This document shows, one piece after another, positions 26,601-39,800 of a DNA stretch of 64,000 nt (the stretch's first letter is position 1; every line of letters begins with the position of its first letter). The stretch is from Tigriopus japonicus. Taxonomy: Eukaryota > Arthropoda > Copepoda > Harpacticoida > Harpacticidae. The stretch spans positions 1,295,986-1,359,985 of the forward strand of contig CM021321.1 in NCBI GenBank assembly GCA_010645155.1. Direction: 5' to 3'. The position numbers and the translations under genes are program-made. The notes beneath the pieces are model-generated. The model was not told where the DNA came from. It was given only the letters and a program-made list of their open reading frames with translations, and did not search any database.

Positions 26601-29600
26601 ACTGCAGTTATGAAATCGGGTTCCGATTCCGTCATAACAACTTGGGTCTTTCCTTGGATGAGAAGTTTAGTCTTTAGGTTGTGTTTCTCCTTCTTCTATT
26701 TTGCTATGACAAAGTGGTAAATTGAATTTCATTCTCATGTTAAGGCGCATGAAAGAGGTATCACGGCGATATATCATCTGGGAGATGACCAATAAAAACT
26801 TATCTGATTCTGTTTCTTCTCAAATATCCAATGAGATCTCAGCTGGAGCGGTCCCGAAGATTCTTCTTTGTCGAGTCATCCACCCATAATACATCAATAC
26901 ATACACTAGTACATATAATGCACACTCCTTACCTTGGACAGGATTCAGCGTGTACACCGTCTACGTACAAATACCTACATACAGCTCAGTTCTGTTAATA
27001 CACTTGGCCTTCTGCCATCTAATCCTTAGACCATATCCAGTGATGCCAAGTTTCGGATAATTTACCGGCATGAAAGACACACTAATTCTAAAGGTTGACG
27101 CTCTGATCCGATGTGATATTGCACAAGGTGGAAAAAAATGTTCGAAGTCGTCGGTTCATATCGAGGACAGAGGGAAAACAGTCTCCATGGCATCCCTGAG
27201 TAATGATGGGGATGATCACCATTTTTAAGAGCCTCACGACCGATGTCATGTTTCGCACTTCAATCACTTTTTTCCGAACACGGCCATCGTGCCTTTTAAA
27301 AACGAGGGTGTCACACTTACCCAAGGACTTGGGTTCACAGTCGCAGGACACATCAGCTCAGCTCCCACCATTCCATTCTTCCATTCGTTTCTTTCTCCCG
27401 GCTTCATGCATGCACGCACGAAATCACACTTTTGGCAATCCTGAAATATACATGTCCATCTCTGGGATGCCGGCAAGAAAATTAGAGGCGACAAACCGTC
27501 GTGGACAAATTTTCATTTGAGTTTGAAGGCCGCTTGTGATGATGATGAAGAAACAGCGCCTCCATCTCTATTTATTTTGCCCTTAAAAAAGGGATTACAA
27601 ATTGAGGTGAAGCGATTTCGATCTACGCACATCATACCCTTAATCGAAATGCTTCGCTTACTCTGCTGGTGACGAAACCTTTGTTCACTACCTCAAACTG
27701 GATCAAACGTGTCAGGAGAGACTTTTCTGGGTGAATACCAACAACCATGCATGTTCACCCGTTCATGGTCAAACTCACTGACTACATTATTTTCTTCCTT
27801 GGAACCTATGAATAAAACACGTCTCTTGGACTGTGGAGGTGACAAATCGGATAGAAAATGATTCATGGAAGTATACAAAGTCCAAGTCATTACCTGTCTC
27901 ACAAACTCTGACTGTAAATGTTTATGGATGAATGGCTCCTTCCTCGTCTTCCAACTATGGCAGGCACACACAAGCACCATGATGGGCTGTGACAAAACTA
28001 CCCAATGTCATTTGCAACCACCCATTTTTGGCGGTGTTAGAGCCGGCCAATTTGTCCAAATCACCTTGGACAGCACATAAATCTGGTTGAACGACCGAGA
28101 TAAGTTATACTACATAACTATCATCGTCTTGCGAGAACTACTTCCTCTATTCCAAAAGAAATGTAGGCTACTACAGCCTAAGCACGATATTAATCGAGCG
28201 ACAAGAACTGTTTTGAATTAATTAAAAGCAAAACTTGAATGAGCCATGAGCCAATCGGGAGGATCAATCTTCATTGATATTTCTTGCATTGCTCGATCGT
28301 CTAACTAGGTTCTTGGCTCTCCACCTCCTTCGCTGACATTCCTAGACTATTTTGTCCAATTAAAAATGTGAGAACCCACCCCACGATACCGTTTTCATAG
28401 GCAGACTTCAGGACCCTAAAGGACCCAGCCTCCAGTCTGCTCCAAGCCCCCTTGATCGACATGTAGTGAATAGTAATGATGATTCAAAGTGGCCAAGCTA
28501 GTTGTGTTTTTGTTTAGATCGTCAGAATTCCAATGACGGCTTCAAATCAACTCGGCCGTCAGCTAGTTATCCATGGAATCGCTTGGAAGATTGCCTTGGT
28601 GCTGGATTTTCCGATGAGATTCCCTCTTAAAGGGGTCGTCATGAAGGGTTGCTTGTGACAAACTGGAATTTGGACGGTGACTGCGTGCTCTTGAAGAGAT
28701 GGGAGAAATGAGGCCGGATTTTAAGAAGTCCATGTCGTGTCAAGTAAAGTTTTATGTTTTCCTTTATGTTGATGGACATTTATTGTTTTTGCATGTGTTT
28801 CTTTTACTCGGAAGAAATAATTCCTCGCATGAAAGGCAATTCAGTCATCCTCGGGTTCTTGGAGTGTTTAGATGAGGGACCGAGCGAGAAAAAGCCAAAA
28901 GTCATGATTCGTATTGCAATGACGATGAAGCTTTGATGGAGCAAATGGACTCCACGGACTCCTCTCATCGACGTGAACCACTTTTTGTTCGAACCACTCA
29001 ATTGACATGGAGGAATTTTCAAGCACTAGAACAACCTTTTTATTTCCTCAGCCCGTTCTTCTCGCTTGAACAACGAAGAAAGAAGACCTCCTTCCTCTAA
29101 GAAAAGTGTGCACTAAAACAATCGAGGTAGAAAAACCCTGAACACAAGGAGTTCGACTCATTGCATGCACGTGGAAACTCATTAGAAGTCATTAATCAAT
29201 AATAGCTTTATGGAGATACTCTCATAATTCGTATATCCGTTCAATGGGAGCAACACCCATCGCACTCATATTTACACTTCATTCCCAAAGCCCCCGATAA
29301 TTCCAATTGCAAGAGCAATAACTTGTTTGAGTCGGGTTCTTTTTGTACCAGGGCAAATCTCACTCTAAACTGTTCAGGTTGTAGGTACAATGCCAATTGG
29401 CCATGGCTATTCCAATGCAAATTTGATTTCGAGTTTCTCCTTCAGCTCCAGAGACTCGCCCAAACCAACCCATTTCATACTACTTGAGGTGAGTCCCTGA
29501 AGCCATAAAACGAGCAAAGCATTCTCCCGGTCGGTCGTCGCAATCCGAACGAAAGTCGGCAAAACCAATGGCCGTTTTTGTGGTCAATTATGGCAGCAAT

Positions 29601-32490
29601 TAATGTCACCATTCTCACCAGAGGTTATTACGTGCTACTTGCAACCCACGAAAGAAATCGCCAACCACCAAACCAGACCACGCCCCGAATGCACTTCAAG
29701 CCTCAACAAGGAGGCGAGAATCAATGACCAAAGAGCCAAAAAGCGCCTTTGAGCTTTTTCCTCCCAACAAACACACCCTCTTGAATGCGTATCAAAAGCA
29801 TGCTGGCTGAAAAAATAAAATCCTGCCTTCTTCGTTATTGCTGTGGAAGATTGAGTTTGAGGGAGAATAAAGAGGAAAGGGGGGGGATTTGCATAAAGCC
29901 CGAATTTCTCCTCCAAACTCGTGTTGGCATGAGCCAAAAGAGGCATCATTTCCTACCAGACCCACCCCCCTATTCGTTAAAATTCGAAATCAGTGATTCA
30001 GTGTGCCTCATTGCTACTTCTGGCTGGACTTTGAGAGAAGACAAGCCAGTCTTTGAAGCTCTCAACGACGGTCCCAAATTTATTGCTCCATGTCAAAATC
30101 AAGAGGCGGAGGCGAATCGGTCCCGAATACACTGAAGTATTATTACGTTGTGCTACAATCCATGGTGGAGAGCAAGCCAATGTTCATTCACATTACGTCG
30201 TTGCTGTTTCTGTAAAGCTTTCAGAGCTTGTGTCAGTAGAAGTGGGCAAAGAAACAGGCCTGATTTGAGTGTAGCCAAGACGAAGATGGAGTTAGTGGGC
30301 CGTGTCTTTTGAACGTTTGTTTACCATTTCTCGGTGCATACCATTCACTTAGAATGAGGCACAATGTGCACATTCTAATCTTGGACAATCATTTTTTCTT
30401 CACAAGAACGAATTGCATCGCCGAACGTGAACCAACCAACGCTCGAGTAATGGATGGAAATCAGAAATACTTTGGCTAGTGCAAAACTAACGGTCGGCAT
30501 ACCGAAGTATATTTCTCATCTGAATACCATCGCCTCCAATATCTCACGTGCTTCATTTTTTAAAGATCGAGCATCTTAGAAACTATGCAAAATTGACCGA
30601 TATTAAAAGTGTTTCTAAGAATGTGGACGCAAGAGATTGTGGATTTGGTTACTTGTGTTTGCAAACGAATGAACCCAAGAACGAGATCATTTGTTTCAGC
30701 TCTATGATTAGCTCCAAACAAGGCATCAGTCCAATAAGAAATTTTGGAGCATTCTCGTGCATTCAATCGAAGGTCCCGCTGGAAGCCCATCGGATCGAGT
30801 GTCAGAGATGGATTACTTCTACTTCGTGCTTTGATATCGGCTTTGCGAATCGCGATCTTCCATTTTAGCGGAGAATGAAATCACCGGAGCTCGTTCTAAG
30901 GCCAGCAAACATCCACCACAAAATGCCATCCATCCATCTACCAACTAACCAGCCAACCATTCAGGGCCATCCTGTCTTGAAGTCGAGAAGAACTGGGCGA
31001 CAAAGTCAAGCAAGGTTCTTGCACTTTTGACATGGATACTTTATATGAGGAGGAATGACCCTGTCAGCTCTTTAATACCATTCGGTCAACCTGATTTGAT
31101 GAGGATTATTAAGGGTCGCCAACCATTTCACTAGAGTTATTGGCCATGCCAATCACCCAAACGACCTCCCTAGCTCTTGATCTTAGGAACCTCATCAGAA
31201 AAGGTTTAGGCTATATGATCTGTAAAACTTGAGGAAACGAAAGAGCTTCAGTCAGTTGAATGTACTAGAAGGCCAATGTTTGTTCCGCGGCCCTTTGGCT
31301 CCTTCATTCAAAGTTGGTGTCGGCAATTCACAAAAGTTTTCACGTACCTTCGTGGCAAAATTACACAGTGTAGTAGTACCTTAGGTATAATGAGGACGGG
31401 ATTTTGAGCAAGCTGGACCAAGTTGAGATGGCGGACATTGTGGGGACAGTAAGTCTAGGATATGTAGTTTCTATGCTAATTTGACGGGCTAGCACTAAAA
31501 AATTGTGGATATTTTATGCATCGGAGTTTGATAGAGACGAGAGGGCTATCTTCCAAACAGAGCGCTAATGATGGTGTAAGAATCCTTGAGCTTCTCGAGC
31601 AATACCCGGCGTACACCAAATCCGCAGCCACTCATGTTGATCGTGCCTTCTCTGTATGTATTTGGAAAAAACGCTAACCATGCTTGTCATAAAACGAGCA
31701 ATTGAGAAACCGTTTAGCAAGCATGAAGACAGCAACCGATAGCAACTAGCTATCACCTTCTCGTTTCTCGCTCTTCTTCTTGTTCTGGTTCTTTTCCTCC
31801 TCCTCCTCCTCCCTCAATTCAACAATGTTCTCACTTTTTGCCACGTCACCATAGATAACAATGATAATAATAATTTAAGGGCTGAGCCTCTCCTTCCACA
31901 ACTACTCCGACCACCACCACCATGCCACCGCAACCATCCCATTCTATCGTGCACCGAGCAATGTGGATCCTTCCTTGGTGGACCCTTCAAATCTTCCTTT
32001 TCCTCGTTGTTCTTCTTTTCTTCGTCCTCTCCCTTTCTTTCTGCTCTCCATTGTTCACCCATGAGTTACAAGAGCGGGCAATTGTCGGGGCTTTGGGGAA
32101 GAAAAAATGATCTTGGGATAACTTCTTCAACTTCCAATGACATCAAGACCACTAAATCTTCGTCGTGGTTGATTGTCACGCAAATAACCTCCAGAGTTTC
32201 TAGCTGGTTGACGAGTAATGGTTTTAAAGCAATTAAAAGTGGCGATACTCAAAGGGTGAAGTTAAAATAGGCTTAAAGCTTATTGTAAACAAGAAAGAGG
32301 TCGACCAATGTCAAATAGTTTTTAAGGTAATTGATTTAAAATGTAATTTTATCGCTGGATCCAATCCCCTACGCCACAACATGGAAAACGTTGTGTTTAT
32401 GTACATTTTTGATCAATCGAGATCCATCAGAACATTTTCTTTGATATCGAACACTAAAAAACTGTTAACACAAATCTTACTTGTTTTCAA

Positions 32491-32886
32491 GGTTTGACCT
32501 TCTGAACAACACCGCTAGTGGTCATTATTAGAAACTGACTTCGTCTTTCACCTTGATGTTCTTGGTGGAAAATTTAGAAATACTATTATTCTACAACCAA
32601 TTTTCCTTGGAATTGAGCATCATGATGGCAAACCTTGNNNNNNNNNNNNNNNNNNNNNNNNNNNNNNNNNNNNNNNNNNNNNNNNNNNNNNNNNNNNNNN
32701 NNNNNNNNNNNNNNNNNNNNNNNNNNNNNNNNNNNNNNNGGTTTGACCTTCTGAACAACACCGCTAGTGGTCATTATTAGAAACTGACTTCGTCTTTCAC
32801 CTTGATCTTCTTGGTGGAAAATTTAGATATACTGTTATTCTACAACCAATTTCCCTTGGAATTGAGCATCATGATGGCAAACCTTG
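32491..32886 (+). repeat. Assembly gap (N, 32,638-32,739) flanked by a 147-bp direct duplication
   Basis: The 147 bases at 32,491-32,637 recur at 32,740-32,886 with four substitutions. The 102 N sit exactly between the copies. As with the first gap, unmerged allelic contig ends explain this best. The duplicated DNA has no recognisable gene. Confidence 0.85.
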
Positions 32887-33821
32887 ACAAGAATTTCGGC
32901 CCTTGAACCAATGCTATGTATGAGCAGCCGTTCCAAGTCCCAGCCAATACTCACACACACATCATCATCTTCATCATCCCATCTTGTAATGTTTGAACAA
33001 GTGATCGAAAAAACCAGTTTCACATTTTGCTCGGTCCATCCAATTAAGGTGATCTCAAAGTTTTAGACCATATCCAAACCGGGCACAGACAGTTTGTATA
33101 CGGTCTACGTAACAGTGTGTGTGTATGTGTACATATACAACCTCTCTACCCACTTCATGAGTGCATGAGTTTGTCTCGGTGTTCGATTCTGGACCTTTAA
33201 AGAACCCCGAGTCGAAGATCAACTATCAAACTGGGAATGGGCGGATCGGTTGAATGGTTGCTTTAGTAGTGAGGATGCGTGAGAAACGAACCCACCTCAT
33301 GTCTTGTCGTCTCTTGACTGAAAGAAGTCGTGTTGAAGCGTGGGCAGACAACCACTACTGCTTCCAATTTCATGTCGGAATCCAAACTTTCAGCAACGAC
33401 TGTCGAGAAAAACATATCCAAGGAGCACCCTGATGATGACTCGTCTAAAATTCATGCACTTCTGGATTGGCTTTGGGAAAATCCGAGCTAAAATCCTCTC
33501 AGGTACCTGGGTTCTTTTAAGAAAGAAATGTGGTGAGAAGGCGTGGGACGAGCTTGAAAAGCAATGGCAAAACCCTAATTCGCTTTTGTCTGAAAGTATC
33601 TATACAAAGAGAAGAACGTCTCCAATCAACACTTGATATCAGTAATAGAATGTGTTAAAAGGGTCTTGATGAAAGCAGTTTTATGTCGAGTTTGAGTTGA
33701 AGTTCTTCTTACGTTCATATTGCCTCAGGTCATTAAAACAAGGCTGAAAGTTTTGCACTAATGTTCCAGCTTGTTGTTTTGGAATGGAAAGTTTCGCCGA
33801 AACTGCTTCGTTGCCAACAAC

Positions 33822-33893
33822 ATGCACACCCGCTTCGGATATTTATTAAAATTACATGGGCTGATAACTTTAGGAGCCCTCCTCTCCCTAATG
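33822..33893 (+). CDS. Weak candidate signal-peptide exon
   Basis: An ATG in a favourable context (AACAACATGC) opens a 24-codon frame that ends in phase 0 at a strong donor (ATG|GTAAGC). The peptide resembles a secretory leader, with a short basic start and then LKLHGLITLGALLSLM. The neighbouring proteases also have a short phase-0 first exon that splits the signal peptide, although theirs is only 9-24 bp. No downstream exon was found, so the call is speculative. Confidence 0.18.
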
Positions 33894-36800
33894 GTAAGCA
33901 ACCAAAGAACCTTGAAATCAATGCCCTCAGCCCAAAGTCAATGGGCTCTTTCTGCCCCAAATGTCTCCCAGATTGTTTCCAAGCATTCCGGTGACAGAGT
34001 TGAGCAACCCAGCACCCACCACTCTCCATATTTGCAAGTCTTGCCCATCCACTCAGAGCAAAGTGGACTGTATTCCAAGCCATTAGAGTCTCTCCAATGC
34101 CTCATTTTCCTTACATCTCAGAAATGAATTTGCAAGATTGTACCCCGTGCAACGAGAAGATAGGACGGTTTTCTCCAAGATCCTCTTTTCTCGTGTACTT
34201 ACAAGGCTCACAACAGAAAGATGCACATAAATGGCCATTGTCCAGAGGATCCCTTCTCTGGTACTCGCACACATTGGCCCAAGATTGGGTAAAGAGGTAG
34301 ATAGAGAGGGCGACAAGGGGCAGCTCTGCCAACTGCTTCAGGAGCAGTTTCTATTTCATTGCTCCTTTATAAGGAAGACATTTATTTTCTCTTCTGAACC
34401 AGTTGAATGGCCAAACAAACGGGTCTCAAGACATTTATCGGGATCAGACACAGCTTGACAAGGTCTGATGTGTGGCAGAAACAAGGTCAAGTTTTTGTCC
34501 TAGTTCGGTCCACATGCTTCGTAACAGTTGTGCTAATGGAACAATGTGCCACTGTGTTGTCGTTCAATGACCTTAATCAAGGGCTTGCGAGGTCCATGTT
34601 GAAGTCTAGACACCTAAAGAGCCCGAGATTTTTAGGTTTGCTCAGATTTTATGTTCATTCCCTGGCTGATTAGCCATCGCCAGCATTGGATGAATGCATA
34701 CTTCTTCACCGTTTGTCGTATATGGATCTGAAGTCTCATTTGCGACGGAGGCAGTTGCCGTCGTCGTCTTGGGGCAAGAACTTGATATGACAATCTAATC
34801 ATCGTTAAAATGATCAACTCGTATGTAATCAGAAATCTGACCGCATCAAGGGACACTTTCTCTCGATCCAATTGGACAGAGCTGTGCAAATTCCGTTCCA
34901 TCGCCTGAACATTTCTTTTGCATTTATTGGGATGGGTCAAATCATGAGGAGCGGACCATTTTGACAGGAGAGAAGCATTCGAACAAAAAGCCACCTAAAT
35001 CTTTGGCCACATATTGTCATAATGATGCTTTTCCGACGAAAGACGACGCTCTTGAGTTTGTCGTCTCTTTTGGGGGCATTCTTTCCCCTCTTCGAATACC
35101 AAAAACTGGCTAGTACCCATACTGTGCGTCATTTTTCAAATGCAACCGTGACACTTTTAGCCCCTCACTTGAGGGCGCCTCCGACTCACAATTGTAGATT
35201 TAAGGAGGGATTATTGGGTGGGCCGTCAGGGTAACGACATCCATCGAAAATGCAATATTGAAACCTCTTGCTGTTCTAAGTCAAGTAAGGATCCAAAAGA
35301 ATCGTTCGTGATTCATGTAAGCTCTCAATTTGATTGCTCCAAATTGTAGGTAGCATTGTTTACCGCTTCTACGGCAACCCTGACGAAAGAACTATATTTT
35401 TAGGACCGAAAACAGCGCTGTTTTGAACACCTGCTGGGCCCACGCTTTGTGTGTGAAATGAAGTCTATTTCGGCGGGCTTGGAAACGACCTGAAGAAAAT
35501 ACCCAAGAAATTGGGCAGACTCCTTTTACGGGTAAAACGAGAAATCTGTTCAAGATAACAAAGCCAACACCAAAATATTCTCCACATGAACGTGGTTAGA
35601 GAATTGACTCAAAAGTCGCGGGGAACGAAGTTAGGTAGGTAGTGATGGAAAAAAAACTCATTGGAAACAACCTTCAACAGGGTGAAGATGATTATTTAAA
35701 TGAATTGCTTCTGCCATATGAAGTCATTTCGACCCTAACGACGACTTTGTTCCGGACACATCGCACCCTCCTTGACACGTGGGGCGCACGAAGAAAAGAA
35801 GAAAGACGGAAAGAGTGATCTTCTCGGTCCGAAATTACTTTCTCACCTCAGAGTCTGTCAAGACTTTTTGTCTCAGTTTTCGTGCCCGAAGTTTTTTATG
35901 CGTTGGGCTTGCTATCTTAATTTTATCTCCAGTCGTCTGACAAATTCGTGCTATTTGCTCGCCATAAAAAGGAGCCAAAAACCTCAACTTACATTCTCGT
36001 ATGCATAGTACTCATGACAGGTCAATAACGAAATTTTGAGGTTAATCGCCGTTCGATTTTTGTAAACTTTGGCATTCGCAGACTCATGAGGAAAAAGTCC
36101 ATGAATAGGAAACTTTTCATTCACTTAATGCAGGTCTTTCTCGCATTTCATTATCTCCGGGAAATGTTAATGATTTCTCACATTCTGCGGCCCGCCTCGG
36201 TCATTTCCTCGCTCTCTGTTCCCTTTCTTGAAATGGGGCAAAACTTGGTCTTTTCAATTCTGAATATACTTTACGCTATTCATTGCGGAACTGAGGACTA
36301 TTTAGAATGTTGTTCTTGGCAAAAATTTCTAGACCAGGTCTTGAGGGATCTTGCAGGGATTAACTATGATTTAGCAAGGAGAAGAAGAAGTGCATGGCAA
36401 ATAAGGATATGGAGGAATTTTTAAGGACGACGGAGAAATTTTTTAATGTCATGAAAATTTTATGTTTTCGATGTCCCTTTACAAATTTTCAATGAATATT
36501 ATGATTTTACCTAATTCACAAATATGAAACAGAAATATATATCCAAGGTGTTTCTATCAGTGAACTAGAAAGGAAAGCAAACGCTAAGCCTTTGCGATAT
36601 CTAATTTTTAATTCAATATCTCACAAGCTGATATCGAGACCCAATGGAAGTAGGAATAAGATTTCCAAGATCACAAAAAGATTAAGGATTAATAGGAAAA
36701 AGTCAAGAACTGCATTGGCATAATAAAAGGACGTTAGTTTGGCTTGGGTACGAATTTACGAACAGTGCAAATAGTGTGCTAGAGATTTGCGTTCCTGGAT

Positions 36801-39800
36801 AAAATGGCAAACATTGAGGAACAAACCGACAAAGAGGGGAACCCACAGAGACTTAGCAAATCTAGGCATTTATCCTTTTCACTTAGAAACGAGGGGAAAT
36901 GTCACGAATTTCACGAGTAATTATAACCTGACGTCAACAACCCGCACTCTCACTTGAGTTTTGTCACGCCATTCTTGTGCCTAAAGATATGTGGGACGAA
37001 TATCTAGAGCTCTTCTTGGGGTTTCATGTCAGATCTAAATGCAAAGGATGATCCCGGAGAGGATTTGGGTTCGCTTCCAAATGCACATTGTCCACAAATC
37101 GCTGCCATTTGGACCCTAAGCCTTTCTTTCTCTAGTTCGCAAAGCCAAGGAACTTGGAAATGGAGACAAATTTTCATGAACTTCCTTTTCAGAACGAGTG
37201 CATCAAAGCTTTCCAGCATGGCCTTGTTGGATGGAGCCAGGCAATATCAGCTTAGTAGTGTGCTCATTCTGCATTCTCCCAGGAGTGTCGTTCATTTCGA
37301 TATCTGTTGACTTTCGCTACTCGAGAGCGGCTTTTGACTATTGTTTATGAAGAGAACTTGGAAAGAAAAGAGCACTAAGTAAGCAAAAAAGAGGGAAAAC
37401 CAGGACGGCTCAACACCCACGCTAAGAAAACAATCACCAAAGTATATGCAAGTTGCAGCTTGAAATACTAAATACAAAAAGTAACCCGATAAATTACGAA
37501 ATCATCTCATAATTAAAGAAGCAAGCCCAATTTTATGAGCGTGACCTTGCCCTGTCGGGCAACTAACATGATTAACCCGGGCTTTTTGAAGAGCAATCAT
37601 TTCTCTTTCAAGGGTGTTTGTCCTCCCTCTCCCTCCTTCTGGCCTCCCCTCGTAAAAAGCCAAAGAAATATATCCGTTGTTTGACATCTCACTTGGCTCA
37701 TTGTCACGAGTAACTTGGCTTGAGGTGTCTCACTCATGAGAGGAACAATATTGTTCCATGGAACAATGGAACAAATTGGGTGCTAGCTCACTTTGGAAAA
37801 AATACATAAATTCAAAGCTCAACATTTTGTCATGTTAAAAGAGCGGAGAGTGGAGCTTTTTGAGCATGACTGAGCAATGCATCCTGTCAACCCAAGATCA
37901 CTTTCGAGTGCCTTTCAAACCTCTCCCAACGGGGTTATTGGGTACTTTTTTTCTCTCAGTGGTCCTCATACTCACTCACTCACCCACAAGATAATGCATC
38001 TTCTCATTTGAAGTGCGGCAAATGCAGAAGACGCGATCCCAACAAATTGTCCTGAGTCTTCGTTTTCCCCTTGGACAAATCGGGTAACTAGGTGGGCATA
38101 AAGAAGAGCAAGAGTAAAGAAGAAGCTTTGAGAGTTTGAACGAAGGGACGAAAGCGTTTTCGAGTTTAATGGGCGGAAAGACACCAGAAAGAGTTTGTGA
38201 TTTGTCATCTATTTGGTTTGGGGACAGGCAGGCGAGAGAAAAAACTCACACACATTACCTCTTTCAAGTGACATGAACAATAATATACGAGCGACAAAAA
38301 TCGCTCTGTTCACGGGGGAGAAAATCATCTCGAAAGTTGGCCAAAACACGAATGGGGAAACACATTTGCCAATTCCCTCCAAGGTCTGCTTATTGACTGA
38401 ATTAAGAACAAAATTTGAGGAAACTAGTTATTTCTTTTGTGAAATTTAACGGAAATTTTGAAAACCATGATTTTTCTCAAACACTACATTTGACTTATAT
38501 GTACATGTAGAGCCCATTGAAGCGTTCTAGTCAATCAATTTTGTTGAGAATGATGTGAAAATCGATGCATTAATAATCCAATGCAGTTCTTGCCAAGGAA
38601 AACAAATCGCATGCTAAAAGTTCTGTTCCCAAAACTTGACTCATTCTTCGTCGTAATAATCAAAAGCCAACAAGGTTGGTGGCAAAAATTAAGACCTCCG
38701 TTCAGCTTTCCTCACTCTTTTTTTTCTGTCATTGTGATTGTTGTGGTCAAATAATGATATCATTGATGTCTTGAGACCATTTCTCGGGGTCTTTTCAACA
38801 AGGAATGTCAAGAAAATCGTCACTCCCATTGAGATTGGCGATAATCCCTTCAAAGTCGGAAGAGCGACCCCCGACTTTTTGGCCTCTTAACTCCGAAAGC
38901 AACAGATAGCAATGGTCAAACACAAAAAGTCACGGGAAACTGACCCAAAAATAGAACAACGATGACTTTTTGATTGACAACTTAACCACCGGGTGGTTTT
39001 TCCCTCTCAAAAGGCGAGTGGTTGGTTCTCAATGAATTGAATCTTCGTCCAGAACTTGACCTCTGTGACCTTTGACATGGCAACTTGTTTAGAATATTCT
39101 AAACGAAGACTTAAAGCTACTGCAACAAAGCAACTGCTAGATTGGGATCTTTGAAGCAATCCAAAATTTGGAAGTCCCATAAATTCTTGGAACATTAACA
39201 AATCATGTTCGTTCAGTTTGCTCTCGAAGCATGACGATTCCAAACAAAAACGTTTAAGGTGTCATAAAATTTTGACAAGCTCCATTCAAGCATTGAAACA
39301 TTTGCTCATGATTCATAGTTCGTCACGAAAAAATCCGACTCAAATTCTGCCCAATCATCACCTTTCTTCATTGGCAACACTGCCAACTGTTTGGACAAGC
39401 TTCACTGCTTTTGAACTTCCAATTCTTCCACCGCTCATCTTCTTCAACATTGAACTGAATTGTGATCATGTTTTCCCAGTCTTGAAAGGTGATTGACACT
39501 TACATGAAACACAACCATGTTTCCCGACTTTATGAATATGGGAAGACGTTATTCTAAGACATCTCATGAACCTCCTCATTGGGTTGGGGGTTTCAACCAA
39601 AAAGAATCTCCCGGTGAGTCAGTGCCTCATGTCAGTAAATCTCGAGAGACCTGAGCCAAATTAAATTTCATGTTCAATGTCAGACTTCCTTCCCAAACAC
39701 GAAATCATAACTCATCAGTCCCGAGAACCTTACGGGTATTGCAGTCAGTAATTCTCAGTCCCATTCATTTCTCATCCTGAGCTTTGCTAACCAGTTGTGA

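Noticed and set aside
31961..32110. Small hydrophobic protein starting MWILPWWTLQIFLFL
   Set aside because: It lies in a T/C-rich tract that automatically encodes Leu/Phe/Val. No splice signals or second gene evidence support it.
36086..36424. 112-codon frame in the gene desert
   Set aside because: It has no recognisable domain, a composition like the surrounding AT-rich DNA and no splice context.
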